Positions 23,597-34,990 of a stretch of 64,000 nucleotides of DNA are shown one piece after another; positions within the stretch are counted from its first letter, which is position 1, and the number at the start of each line of letters is the position of its first letter. The position numbers were made by a program, and so were the translations under genes. The DNA comes from Vanessa cardui. Lineage: Eukaryota; Arthropoda; Insecta; Lepidoptera; Nymphalidae. The stretch is taken from NCBI RefSeq assembly GCF_905220365.1, contig NC_061128.1, positions 1,302,001-1,366,000 on the forward strand. The letters run 5' to 3'. The notes under the pieces were generated by a model. It did not search any database. It was not told the DNA's origin and saw only the letters and a program-made list of their open reading frames with translations.

Positions 23597-23690
23597 ACCA
23601 GCCCTGCTGTAACTTAGGCAATAAGGCGAGACGTTATACTTTTGATAAAGCTTTTTGTTTCACCACTCCAAGGGCCAAACGTTTCGTCAA
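23597..23690 (-). mobile_element. LINE-G fragment
   Basis: AACCAGCCCTGCTGTAACTT, GCAATAAGGCGAGACGTTAT, CTTTTGATAAAGCTTTTTG and CCACTCCAAGGGCC match the upstream part of the LINE-G copies. The 3' end is absent. Confidence 0.65.
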
Positions 23691-23699
23691 GAAATGAAA

Positions 23700-24682
23700 C
23701 AAAAACGTTTTTTTTTTCAACGCATGTAGCGTCCTACACAAGGGCCCGTTCTCGTTCCCAGGGAACAAATGTTAATCCATCAGGTTCCTTGCTATTATCA
23801 CGACTAATTCCACAAGGCTCAGTAAGAGCAGGAAAGTCGGTGGTAGGAAAAGCCCCTTTTATTATGTCAATAAAAGAAACGTGGCGGAAAAGACGGCCTG
23901 ACCTTCTTGGTCAAGAGAGATAATGTAAACCGAAAGAGTTCACCTCCTTTCTACACGTCTCTACTCAGTGCACAGCATTCCCAGGATTCCAATTGATGTG
24001 CGATTAATTATACCTTCCAAATAAAATAAAACAAAAACCGACTTCAAAACAAATAAATAAGCACTAAAACGTAAAACAAAAATTATGTATTAAAATATTT
24101 TTAAAGTTCTCCTAAGTAAAATAAAATGAAAAATATTAGACTACTTAAATGTCGATTTACGAATATATAATATAGTTACAATTATTGTTATATCGACATC
24201 AAAAGTTATAAAATAACAAAGACAATAAAATACAGACGAATTGATAATCTTCCCCCTTTTTGAGGTCGGTTAATTATAAGAATGTAGGAATACCAAAGCT
24301 GGATCCACAACTACGTTGGATTCAATGAACCTGTTACTCAAAAATCAAACGCAAGCTTAAATCTGAAGTAGTGACAATCGAATACAGAGTATTATTCAAA
24401 TCTAGCTCGGCTTGTATTACGGGTCGCATCCGTCACGGGGAGCCGGCGTCTGCAAACATTCTGCTCGTATACAGCCCGCTCCATTTGTAAGTAATGCTAT
24501 TTATTTAAATATTATAATATACTGCAAATTAATTTGACAAAGTTATAATTGATGATTGATAATTGCTTGATATTGTAACAGATTCGAGTATGCTTGAAGT
24601 TTTGTTAAAGTACGTCAGATTATAGATAATCAAGACTTAAACGACTTAAGCGCCTTTAATTATTATAATAACTTATAAGTTA
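23700..24682. other. no gene identified; GC-richer unique blocks
   Basis: 23720-23990 is a relatively GC-rich unique block containing a 93-codon frame with no recognisable domain. 24410-24490 is a CpG-rich islet (TACGGGTCGCATCCGTCACG). These could be conserved non-coding DNA or an exon of an unknown gene. Confidence 0.35.
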
Positions 24683-24958
24683 CCAGCTACCCGACCTTGC
24701 TTCTCTCGGGCGCAGAGCTAAATGTATAATATAGATACTAAATGTACTACAGAATTTGTTTTTTTACGACATTAGAAACTTTTAAAATTATCAGTATTTC
24801 TTTATTATGTTGTCCGTGTATTAAATAAAAAAATCTTTCTCGAATCAATCTGTCTATTTAAAAAAACGCTTCAAATTCCGTTGCGTAGTTTAAAAGAATT
24901 AAGCATACACAAGGATATAAGGACAGAGAAAACGTCTTTGTTTTATACTATGTAGAGA
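24683..24958 (-). mobile_element. Helitron-like element (lep1-type), diverged
   Basis: CAGCTACCCGACCTTGCTTC at the terminus (CTAG already mutated), ACTAAATGTACTACAGAATT, AATTCCGTTGCGTAG and TTTGTTTTATACTATGTAGA at the start side. Confidence 0.7.
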
Positions 24959-25637
24959 TTATTAATATGATAGTTTCTTTAAGTAATTCTTGCAAGAATA
25001 AGTAAAATATCATTTAGTTATAACTATTTCAGCTTTCTTCTATGAATCTAAGATATTTACACAAAGTAAAGTTTGACAAAAAAAATATGTCACTTTATAA
25101 CAATACCACACAATCACTACTGCATTTAAACAAAAACAGTACAACCTCAAACTTATTCTAAGACTAAATTGGACGTATCAGCCTGTATCTCACAATACGG
25201 GAGGGGCGCAGTGTCCCCAATATGAATATTTTCTATTGAATTACTCACGGTTCGGCGAGCCAGCAAAAATATTGTTCTCCTCGCACTTATCGAACACCCT
25301 GTGAAGAGAATATTGTGGCAAGTGGCGTGTACTATATTGTACTGACTTTTGACCTAAGTCTTGGAGAAGATTCCAACCTCCATTGTGTGTGAATTGTCAA
25401 GATAAATATTACAGCAATGAGTTTGTATATTTTGATTGTCTTAATGTTTCTTTTGATACAACTGTATACAGTTATATATTATAGTTATGTATTAATAAGA
25501 ATACGTTTCATATTTTGTGTTCCCTAACTGAATAAAGTAATAAAGCTATTTACATAAAAATTATAACTGAAGATATATACATATATATATATAACATACA
25601 AGTTCCTGTTTTTGCTTGTTGTTAATATTACAGAATA

Positions 25638-25915
25638 GAGCTGAGATGGCCCCGTAGTCAGATTTTCGAATCTTAATCAATGATTTTCAGTTCAAACCCA
25701 AGCGCCGCTGTCGTTAAATAATCTTCTTTGTTTTTATAATTCATCTCGTGCTCGGCGTTGAATTAAAACATAATAAGGTACATGTGTTGGATGTAAATCT
25801 GCCGTTTGTGCACCAATCGGCATAGGGGCCTTGTGATGGAATAAATCGCTAACATTAAGCTCCTCTGTGCAAGGCATTAGCACAGCTGTAGACCATTTAC
25901 TGTCTGTTTATTTAC
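25638..25915 (+). mobile_element. SINE-C copy, old
   Basis: GAGCTGAGATGGCCCCGTAG head, CAGTTCAAACCCAAGCGCC in the B-box region, CTCGTGCTCGGCGTTGAATT, and an ACTGTCTGTTTATTTACTTT tail. More diverged than the other members. Confidence 0.75.
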
Positions 25916-28036
25916 TTTTATTTTAGGTTTCGGTTTTCATGGTAAGATATCTTGATTTTTATGCCACTAGATGCAGCGCATTTCAGGTTTCAGGATATAA
26001 TATTATCTTGTAAGAAGCTGAGTTTCACAGTTTCAATCGGTTGAAAGGTATTTTTTTTAAAAACGATTTTATTTTTATCGATTTTTTTTTTCGATTTTAA
26101 TTAAAAAACGAATGTACAATACCGTTATTGCATTTCATCCGCGAACAAATATATTAAGATATAATATCTGATAATTCGATAGTACCCAAGCAAATAATTC
26201 TGCGTTGGATTTACAAGAGTAAGGGTCAAATCCCAGCTATCCGTTAGCATAGAAATTATTAAATGATTTACCCCCACAGGAAATCTGCACCATATTTCCC
26301 ATAGCAATTCACCATGGCTGTCGCGTCAGTGGAGCGGAGACGTTCATATATCCCATTATACCAAGTCAACCACCCACTACCATGGGAACAGAGTTGTTCG
26401 CAAGAATTTCGATACGCATCTTTCGTCACGCTGACTCCCTTGATGATGTTAACTATATTTAAAAATAGTGTAAGCAAATTTCGACTCTATTGAACGGTGA
26501 CGGTAAATTAAAATGGCATAACAGAAATTGTTGTTATAAATTACGATCGTTATCATACTCTGTATTGTTAAACTAAAATGGTTTGTCAATGTCAATTAGT
26601 TCTGTAACGCAGAAATTTTAGAAGAATCATTTTATAAATAGCGGCTTCGTTTTATTTATTACTTTATTTAATTAAATCTGCTGAAAAACCGGAATTTAAA
26701 TAACTTCTACCGAATATACAAAATTAACAAATTTCATTTCAAATTATTGTTTCTCCTTCAACGAGCTAAATTACCAGTGGCGAGGAAATATATCAGAACA
26801 CAAATGTATCTAACATATCATGGTGAGTAAATTTTCCATCTCCATGATATTTGAGAATCTGCTGGTTACCTTAAGCTTCAAGGGTATGTAACCCTATATA
26901 ATAAACTCTGGGTAGAAACAGTAGACCGTAACAGCTGATGCTATCTCTGAAATTCCGTAAAGCTATTGGTCCTGGGCTATTCCTATCTTCAGCCGTATCA
27001 GGTAATCTACCAATCGGCTTATGATTAAAGTAAAAATAAAGCTTAAGATAAAAGAAGAACAAGATATACGTTATCGTCCTGTAGGTAATTCTTAAGATTG
27101 TACACAGTGTCAGAATTTCGATCAAGAATATAGAAGATATTTATTTTAAGCATTATGAATACGATATTTATTTCAATTATAATGATTGACACATAAATTG
27201 ATCAATGATATATATATTTTTAATACGTATGCAGATACCTATAATTTTTGGATGCTTTAAACGTATTTGAATCATAAAATCGACCATATTTCTAACTTGC
27301 ATATAAGTACAGCTGTAAGGTACTTAGATGTTATTGAGATTGCCATAATTGAAATAACACTATCTTATGATATCACTAAATATGTGATACGATCGCTCTA
27401 TCAAAGGCCCCCATCCTGCATTCGTTAATTAGCTACGCCACGCCTCGTTACTGATTTCATTGGGGTCGTTATAGTTTTGTTCACAACTTGATAGATCAAT
27501 AGGATTTAAGCTGAAGCAAATTATAAAGATGTATCAATAATTATTAAGGAATTAATTTAAAATTGATTTTGAAGAATTAAAATTTCGTAGATAGATATAT
27601 GTATGCTAATTTAGAAAATTAGAAAATTTATTATAATTTGATTTTATACATTGGTTTATTAAATTAAGTTTACTTGCATATGTTAATTTGGAAAGTTAGA
27701 TATATATTAGTAAATGAATTTCAGTTATTTATAAACAAGCAGAGACACAAGAAAAAGCTAACTAATTTTTTTTCAGTGTAGAAAAAATTTGAAAAAGGAA
27801 TAATGAAAATATGTTAATGCTTCTTAAATTGTTTAATGATGATTTAATTTTTATAATTATATTTACAAAATAAATACTTAAGTATAATATTGCACGTGAA
27901 GAATATCATTAAATAACAATAACAATGTTTTTTTTTTTAATTAAATGAACTTTTTAACAGGCATTCATTTAATGCGAAATAGTTTTAAAGATTTACCTAC
28001 TACGAATAATTACGATAAAAATGGAACGTTGTCAAA
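25916..28036. other. no gene identified upstream of the poly(A) side of the zinc-finger gene
   Basis: 26270-26480 is a unique, less AT-rich block (CACCATGGCTGTCGCGTCAG, CCACTACCATGGGAACAG) without a domain-bearing frame. 26760-27120 is similar but weaker. 27490-28036 is very AT-rich and would include any long 3' untranslated region of the gene at 28064-29530. Confidence 0.4.
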
Positions 28037-28042
28037 TTTATT
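28037..28042 (-). terminator. candidate poly(A) signal AATAAA
   Basis: Minus-strand AATAAA 22 bases after the stop codon of the zinc-finger gene. That would give a very short 3' untranslated region. Other AATAAA hexamers lie farther downstream, so the site actually used is open. Confidence 0.45.
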
Positions 28043-28063
28043 TGAATTTTAATTGCTATTATT

Positions 28064-29530
28064 TTATTTATGGAGGATAGATCCTCCATTATGAGAGTAA
28101 AATTGTTTGCTTTTTTTATTAAAACTTTGCGAAGCCGATATATCATCCAAATCGCCCTCTTTATCTTGGTGCGCCGTCATGTGTCTCGTAAGATGATGCC
28201 TCTCTCTAAAACTTTCATTACATACAGGACACTTTAATTTTTCTTCTCTTTTTCTCCTATTTGGATCAGCAGTTGACTCGCTCTTGTGGTGAGTTCGCAT
28301 ATGATAAACGAGATCTGACGTCATTCTGAAGCTTATACTGCATTTGGCGCATACGTTCTGTGCTGGTAAAGAAAACGCCGCTATGGTTGATGGCAAAAGG
28401 GTGCTTAAAATTGCAGCCGCAGGATTTGCAATTAAAGGGTTGACCGGCTCTCGTGGCGGTCCTTGAAATTTCAAAAAGTCAGGATTCGGCTGCTGAAAAT
28501 TTTGAACGCCAAATGGATACGACGGTCCTGCTTGTAAATATGGTAATTCAGGTCGGAATGGAATAAAACTCATTTTGTTTGATGATATTTGCGTTGACTT
28601 CGCGTCGTTTTTACCTTGGTACTCGATCGCTTTGAACGATGCACTTGTTCGCTGCATTGGAGTTGCTTCTGGATAATTCGGTGACGTTGATGGTACGTTT
28701 TGAGATTTGAAGAAATTGTGACCGTTTAGCAAATGTGCAGGTGTCAGAAGGTTGTTGAAACTCTTATTGTAGGAGTTTGATGGAGGACTTGATGCAGATA
28801 GCGGTGGACTTACAGAGTTCTGATATAGTAAGTTATCTGGACTCACTGATGGATTCGGTGATCGGACTGAAAAATTGGACACTTTTGTGAAAGCGCTTTT
28901 AGGTGATATTTCGTGTTGCTTTTCACCGAATCGATTATCAAACCTTGCTCTTGTTTGTATACTAATAAGAGTCGGGTCGTCGAAAATTTTATTCTTATAC
29001 TCGTGTAAAAACTTTGGGTGCCTAGTTGCACTTTCGTTTGAGTTGGGGCGACTACGCGATCTCTCAGAAGTATCGGAATCGCTACAGTACATAATCTTAC
29101 TCGGATACTCGTCCGTGCCGACGTCGATGTTTATATCGGAACCGAAACTCGGAGACATGTTGTTGTTTACTCGGACTCTGTCTTCTTCTGGATCTTTTGA
29201 ATCAAGGGTATTATCGTTTGAGTATTCACTTTGCTTATAAACCTCCGATACCCTTTTAGTCGGCTGCTCCCATTCTTCTGTATTGAACAGCTGTTTTGAA
29301 ACTCTCAACTGTCTTTCGGGTTGAATTTGACGAATTTTTTCATCTGGCATCATCAAGAAAGCCACGTCGAATGATCTCTTCGAAGCCTTGCCTTGATTGA
29401 TCACAGTAGACTGCATATCGGATTTAGAATTTTGTGATATTTTAGCACTTTCTATGTTTAAATTGGTCTCCTTAGAATCCGGAGATGGTTCTTTATAATT
29501 TTGATAGCTATTTTGAATGTCCATTGTCAT
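28064..29530 (-). CDS. two-finger C2H2 protein, PRDM8/ZNF488-like
   Basis: A 488-residue uninterrupted frame with balanced codon use and, unlike the rest of the window, clear domain structure. Two C-terminal C2H2 fingers: C394-C397-H410-H414 (CAKCSISFRMTSDLVYHMRT) and C434-C437-H450-H454 (CPVCNESFRERHHLTRHMTA), joined by a 19-residue basic linker instead of a TGEKP linker. The finger pair resembles the C-terminal pair of vertebrate ZNF488/PRDM8, from my knowledge of that family; no PR domain is present. A hydrophobic motif KRSFDVAFLMMPDEK at about 51-65 and SAFTKV near 213 stand out in a Ser/Pro/Asn-rich, presumably disordered middle. It is probably a nuclear DNA-binding regulator. The first ATG (29528-29530) is used; a second in-frame ATG follows two codons later. 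No introns are needed. Family call moderate, orthology unproven. Confidence 0.85.
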   Translation of the reverse strand: MTMDIQNSYQNYKEPSPDSKETNLNIESAKISQNSKSDMQSTVINQGKASKRSFDVAFLMMPDEKIRQIQPERQLRVSKQLFNTEEWEQPTKRVSEVYKQSEYSNDNTLDSKDPEEDRVRVNNNMSPSFGSDINIDVGTDEYPSKIMYCSDSDTSERSRSRPNSNESATRHPKFLHEYKNKIFDDPTLISIQTRARFDNRFGEKQHEISPKSAFTKVSNFSVRSPNPSVSPDNLLYQNSVSPPLSASSPPSNSYNKSFNNLLTPAHLLNGHNFFKSQNVPSTSPNYPEATPMQRTSASFKAIEYQGKNDAKSTQISSNKMSFIPFRPELPYLQAGPSYPFGVQNFQQPNPDFLKFQGPPREPVNPLIANPAAAILSTLLPSTIAAFSLPAQNVCAKCSISFRMTSDLVYHMRTHHKSESTADPNRRKREEKLKCPVCNESFRERHHLTRHMTAHQDKEGDLDDISASQSFNKKSKQFYSHNGGSILHK

Positions 29531-29633
29531 TGTTTTCTCATTTAATACGTTTCACACAAAACCAAAACTTTTATCACTTATATCGCTACGTTTCGCACTG
29601 AGACGCGTGCGTACTACCCGTCAGTATCTTTGC

Positions 29634-29667
29634 GAATGTGATCGTATCGCGAGGGTGAAAATATATA
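29634..29667 (-). promoter_or_regulatory. TATA box and initiator of the zinc-finger gene
   Basis: On the minus strand, TATATATT (29667-29660) is followed at the canonical distance by TCACATTC (29641-29634), which fits the YYANWYY initiator with A+1 at 29639. The first T of the TATA box is at -28. This predicts a 5' leader of about 109 bases without an intron. Read from sequence only. Confidence 0.6.
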
Positions 29668-29726
29668 AGTGGGGTTTGAAACTACCCTTTGCAGAGGCTT
29701 TTGAGTCGGGAGGCGTGTCGAGGCAA

Positions 29727-29772
29727 CCAATGAGCGACGAGCGAGAGGCGTGATTGGTTACGTCGGTCCAAT
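29727..29772 (-). promoter_or_regulatory. CCAAT-box cluster
   Basis: Three CCAAT pentamers within 46 bp: CCAAT at 29727-29731, ATTGG at 29753-29757 and CCAAT at 29768-29772, i.e. about -90 to -130 from the predicted start. Two AGGCGTG motifs (around 29711 and 29745), the reverse of a CACGCC Sp/KLF-type box, lie between and beside them. Typical proximal promoter layout; factor identity is inference. Confidence 0.5.
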
Positions 29773-32472
29773 CAGACTAGCTTTAGACGATAGCGAGCAG
29801 GAGAGCTCAATCACCGGGTCAAGATAATAATAACTGCTGTGAATTGAGAGCGCATTGAGTTGTGGTAGGATCAGCTCGACAAAGACGGTATGATATTGAA
29901 AATCGTGAACCGTGTCTTTGCATGTATTGTTTGACGCTACATTGTATTTTGATGACCTGTCACTTTGTAAACGGTACACAAATATTTGATAAAAAAATCG
30001 CAATGTCAAAATATTTAATTAAAAGTGATATTACAAAAACAAAAGAAACAATTTATTAGAGTTTTACAATTAGCACATTTTGCATAGAAAAAATCCTAAA
30101 TTAATGAAATACAAAAATAAAGATGCATCTACTACTACATCTATCGCTAAAAGTTAGTTTTATACTATCGTCTGTTTATCTCGGCAAACAAGGCACTAGA
30201 AAAACTCCGACGATTATGATTGCAATAAATATGTTTTATATGTGGCATAAAAAATGATACTCCGCTATAGGCGGTATAACCCCCGAGTGTATGGATGAGA
30301 TTGCGAATAATGCTATTAACACAGACGCTTCTTCTCAAATTGATATCCCACACCATAATAACAAACCTTAAATTGAACCCAATGCCATAGCGAATAGGAT
30401 TCAAATTAAAATGTACAATATATAACCTTATACCTCGTGCTGCAACAATGAAAAACATATCCTGTATTAAATGTATAAAGTTCAAAATTGAATGTTAAAA
30501 TGATGACACAGACGTGCTAAGGAGACTCAAATGAGTTCTGTTCGGTAGTGGGTAATGATAATAAGATGGGCGCAGACGTTAAAGGAAAGCCATTTGTCAG
30601 ATTTTAGCCATTTTTTGGCCATTCGGTCGGTCTTTGTGAAAATCTGTTCTACTTATTTTTCTCGACGCGTTAATGAAATTCTTTTTAAATGATAATTTAG
30701 ATGTTTTTCACGAGAATGATGATTTGATATTTTTATATATTACTAGCGACCAAGGTACTTTATATGTATCGTTATATTATGACTCAATTACATTAAATCA
30801 TTATAAATTGTAGCCTATGTGTTTTTCAGATGTATATCCTATATTACTGTAAATTTTCATCCAAATCTGTCGTATTTTTTCGTGAAAGAGTAATATACAT
30901 ACCTACGTGCATCTTCACAAACTTTTGCATTTATATTATTAGAAGAATTAGTTGGTTACGGTAGGATACATACTATATATACGGAACTGATACAATTGAA
31001 ATGTGAAGATTAAATTTGGGGGTTGAAAAACATTTCATGGTAGGTGTTTATTGAAAAAAATAAGGATTATTATTAAGAATAAATATGATTGTATTGTATT
31101 TCGTTAAATGTAATTGTTATTAAAATTAGCATAATCCCCAATAAATCCGACTAACTTTTGACACGTCACATCATTTGTTGTTGATAAGTAATTTGTGGCA
31201 CGTGATCGGGCTTATCACGCACGTGTTGGGGTGGGATATGATAACACAGAACTCATAATGTGATACTATAGGGATAATTAAATTGACATGGAAAAGCAGT
31301 GCATCTTTGCTAAAGTGATTTTTTGAGGAGCCTTTTCAATAGATAATTAAAATGATTTAGTCATTAATGTTCAAAGTTACTTGGCAATAACTTCATATCA
31401 TTAAAAATATATTGTCTGCAAGAGATGGCTAATTAGCCATAAGTCCCATAGTAGAACACTCTTGTCAACATTTATTTTTTATCTTTTTCTTTTTCTTTCT
31501 GTGTTAAATCCTATCTTTATTTTTGTTTGTCGTGTACAATAAAGTATATTTTATTAATTTTAGTTGTACAAGAGAACACATGTACATGGGCAGTGGAAGT
31601 GGCTTTCCATCAGGTGAGGCTTCGTTTGTTAATCGCCTATAGGTTAAAAAAAAGAAATACTTTACATAGTGTACAAAAAAACTAAAAAACTGAAAATAAA
31701 AAAAATATAAGGTATGTTTTACACAAATTACAAATTATGAAATTGAAAATTAGTAATTATTAGTCCCAATGGATAAAACATTTAATTAGCACACATATTA
31801 AATTAAACACACTACATTAGTGGTACATTAGTGCGAGCGAGAAAGTATGCTATAAAATTAGCCCGATTTAATAATAATCTTTATTTATAAATCGTCAATG
31901 AAGAGTACATCTATATACATTGACTGATGATCTTAGGTCAAAGGTCACATCTGCAACTTAGATTGGCAGTTCGATTGCCTGTCTCCCCCGAGCCAGGAGT
32001 CCCATCTTCCGCTGTCGGAGACAGATTACTTGGTGTTGCTGTTAATATTCTTTTTCTATTTCTCGCTTCTCTTGGGACGTTAGTTGATTGAGATAGTTTT
32101 AATTCATTTATATGTATCTACACGATTTGTACTACGAGCTAGTTTATTTTAGTTTGTTATAAGAAACGGTGCAACGGTTTTAACTAAAAAAAATAACATG
32201 TTATTTGTTGAGTGTAAATATAGGTATACTAGGTACCAACTTTAAATATAATTTAAAAAATGAACTACTGAATATTGTTAAATTTCTTTTTTTACACATT
32301 GTATAACTATAATTTATTGGAATAATTTAATTAATAATATGTCGATTGACTATTTTTAGAATATGTTGTAGTGTAACATTTTAATTTTTAACGATAAATA
32401 CTGGCCAAATGTCTGATACTGGCCGGTAAGAAAAAGAATGTCAAGAAATCGAACGCGGCGGTAGTGTTTTGT
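29773..32472. other. upstream flank, no second gene seen
   Basis: 29790-29900 continues the less AT-rich promoter region. A 106-codon minus frame (30165-30485) has no motif. Apart from a Helitron fragment at 30743-30945 and a short scrap of SINE-F type (31585-31650, GGGCAGTGGAAGTGGCTTTC), nothing was recognised. 31930-32050 is a unique GC-richer block (TCGATTGCCTGTCTCCCCCG). Confidence 0.45.
30743..30945 (-). mobile_element. Helitron-like element, second family, diverged
   Basis: Plus strand begins ACTAGCGACCAAGGTACTTT and ends CATTTATATTATTAGA; inside are TTTTCATCCAAATCTGTCG and CGTGAAAGAGTAATATACAT, typical of the family represented at 3562-3741. Terminal CTAG with A/T flank is kept at the left. 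Confidence 0.65.
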
Positions 32473-32509
32473 TATAATTCTAATTATTTTTAAAATAATT
32501 AGAATTATA
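32473..32509. repeat. perfect hairpin, 18-bp arms
   Basis: TATAATTCTAATTATTTT at 32473-32490, one T, then its exact reverse complement at 32492-32509. Confidence 0.85.
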
Positions 32510-34866
32510 GGCGAGATTTGAATAAGATAAGCGGGATGTATAGTAAAGCATGGATTAGTGGGTAAAATGAATGTGAAAATAGTGTTAATAAATGAATCCG
32601 TTAAAATGTCGTTGTTTAAATTTGTGACCATCCTAAGAATATGTTGCCAATGCTTTTCTGAGTGATTGCTTAATGGAAGATATTCTAATAAAGAAAATGC
32701 TGTCAAAACATTAAGGGATCACTCCTGTTAGTGAATAGACATGCCTTTTTAACATTCAATAGTTCAGAGTCCAAATATTAAACAGTCAAAACATCAGCTT
32801 AGCTATGAATTATGAGCACAGCTAATCCTATAAATAATAACACCACCTGTACTACTAACACGTTATTAAAATATGTTTAATTCCCCCTAATTGCTTTGAA
32901 AGCTAATACCAGCCTACCATATGGTGTGTCGATCACTAACAATAACGTATAGAATTTGAACTATAAAAATGTTAGTAGCACTAATCCAAACAAAATCATG
33001 CCAATACGATTCTTATGACTGAGATCTAAAGGCTGTAATAGCGTGAACATTTTTAGTAGATACTCGAATCACACTTTCGCTTATCCTTTTATTAAGCTTG
33101 GACAATAATCATTCCCTTTCAGTAATTCTCTTAGATCAACCACCCTGTTAATCGTCCCAAACACATTCATGTATCAATTTAAAGAATACTGAACGTTATG
33201 GTCTTAAAAATATGGCATAAAATAGATTGATAACATTTTTTTTTATAAACGTCCAGTGTACTGTGTTGCGTTTAAAACTTATGCTCATACTAACTATTCT
33301 TCTATTTAAACGATCGATTGCTTTTGCAATTTGATCCTTATAATAAATGAATTACAGATAAATTTTACTTGTTGATATATTTTCATGTATATTGTTACCG
33401 TTTTGCTATTTTGAATTTTATTATGTTTAAATAGAGTTGTTAATGAATTATACTCTCTGGATTCGAATGTGCAATAACCTAACATTAAAGTGGGATTTAG
33501 TGCGCACTTGTTTATGAATTTTTGTACCATATGGTGTAAAAGCCGCCGTGGACAATACACCCCCATGCTGGTCCCCATTACCATATGGGACTTGTTAAAT
33601 GCATTTTCAAGAGAATCGTATAAGTCCTTTGAAATCAGGAAGACGATGATTGATTCTGTTATTTATTTAGTTTTGGAACTTCATTTGCTTGGGTTTTATT
33701 TTATAATGCAAGTAATAATAGGTACTTCTATTTTATTTAAAATCTTTTTGTGTCGAAATACGCTATTTGTCGAGCTTAATTACATTGTTTTTGGTTATGT
33801 GGAGTAGTATAAGTAATAGGTTTAATGGTAAGGTTTTTGAAACACAAATCTATTGTTAACTCCTATTGTTTAATCATACTTCTAATTAAACGAAATTTCA
33901 TTGGTCCGATGACAGGTGAATTCGCAGTAAAGACCAATGAGCTTTCAAATTTTTTTCTTGATAACACATTTAAGATTTTCTATATTGTACTCTTGTTGTA
34001 TTCAAAATAAGCAGTGTGATAGAACAAACTATATTGCATTCTTATATATGAGTTTAATTATTAGTCTTAGCACTGAGTTTAACTTCGATTGTATGCCGGG
34101 GCGGGTATGTTCTGTTGTGGTATTCTCTTGCTTGTAATCAGAGGCCGATTAACAAATCTGCCGCTAATAGGCTAGTAGACTATTTAATTTTTGCCGCCCC
34201 TACTTTTTTGCAACATTTATGTTATGTTTTTTCCCGTTATTAGTATGATTATAAACTAGGTGATATTTCTGTCAGTTACTAGATTATTTTTCCAACCCGC
34301 TATGTAGTGACGAGTATACGGATTACGGATGTAATGTGTATACTCTATTAAAATAAATTAAATTTGGGCTAAATTTGCCACCCCTCTAAATCTGCTGTCC
34401 TAGGCTCCAGCCTACATAGCCTATTGGTTAATCCGCCATTGCTAGTAATATATAAGAAACTAAGCCAGTAATCAATCTACAATGGTATTAACTATTAACT
34501 AAAAATGTACGCAAGTTTAACAAATATCGAATTGTCGAGTCGTAATGTTCGAGTGCGCGAATAAACATTTGCACAAAGCCATGCAATAATGTGTATTGTA
34601 TTATTTTTACAAAGGGCTGTTGCAGGAATGATTCGTTTTGATACTTTTGAACATTGACAAATAATGTATTTACACAAAACGAAATATAAACTATTAATAT
34701 CCAATTAATTAAAATTAATCATACTTGTTTAATGAATGCTTTGGACATATTATTTTAACAACTAATTTAAAAATAGCAAATAGGTATATATTTATAATTT
34801 AAATAGTAATAATAAAATTGACATTGAAAATGATAATACATACTTAATAAGGACTTAGTAACTAGT
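32510..34866. other. no gene seen, AT-rich, repeat-poor
   Basis: Frames of 60-116 codons on both strands lack domains and follow the AT bias. No copies of the window's repeat families were found here. 34080-34200 is slightly GC-richer (TGCCGGGGCGGGTATGTTC). Confidence 0.5.
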
Positions 34867-34990
34867 AGTGTAGGACGTCCTCAGGCTCGGTGGAGTGACG
34901 ATTTACCCAAGACAGGCAGGAACTGGATGCGGGTAGGCTAAGAAAGACCGCATTTGGAGAGACCTATGTCCAGCAGTGGACAAACATGGG
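34867..34990 (+). mobile_element. non-LTR pol C-terminal relic (RTE-like)
   Basis: Plus frame reads GRPQARWSDDLPKTGRNWMR followed, after a frameshift, by a segment corresponding to 'RTxWRxLxEAYVQQWT'. This is the usual tail of insect endonuclease/reverse transcriptase ORFs, ending CCAGCAGTGGACAAACATGG. Only about 40 codons remain. Confidence 0.7.

Noticed and set aside
28875..29240. 121-codon plus-strand frame
   Set aside because: Lies antisense within the zinc-finger coding sequence, shows no domain and is explained by codon structure on the other strand.
30165..30485. 106-codon minus-strand frame upstream of the zinc-finger gene
   Set aside because: No recognisable domain, AT-driven hydrophobic composition, no promoter or poly(A) context.
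32356..32706. 116-codon minus-strand frame rich in Ile and Thr
   Set aside because: Covers a perfect AT hairpin and has no domain or supporting context.
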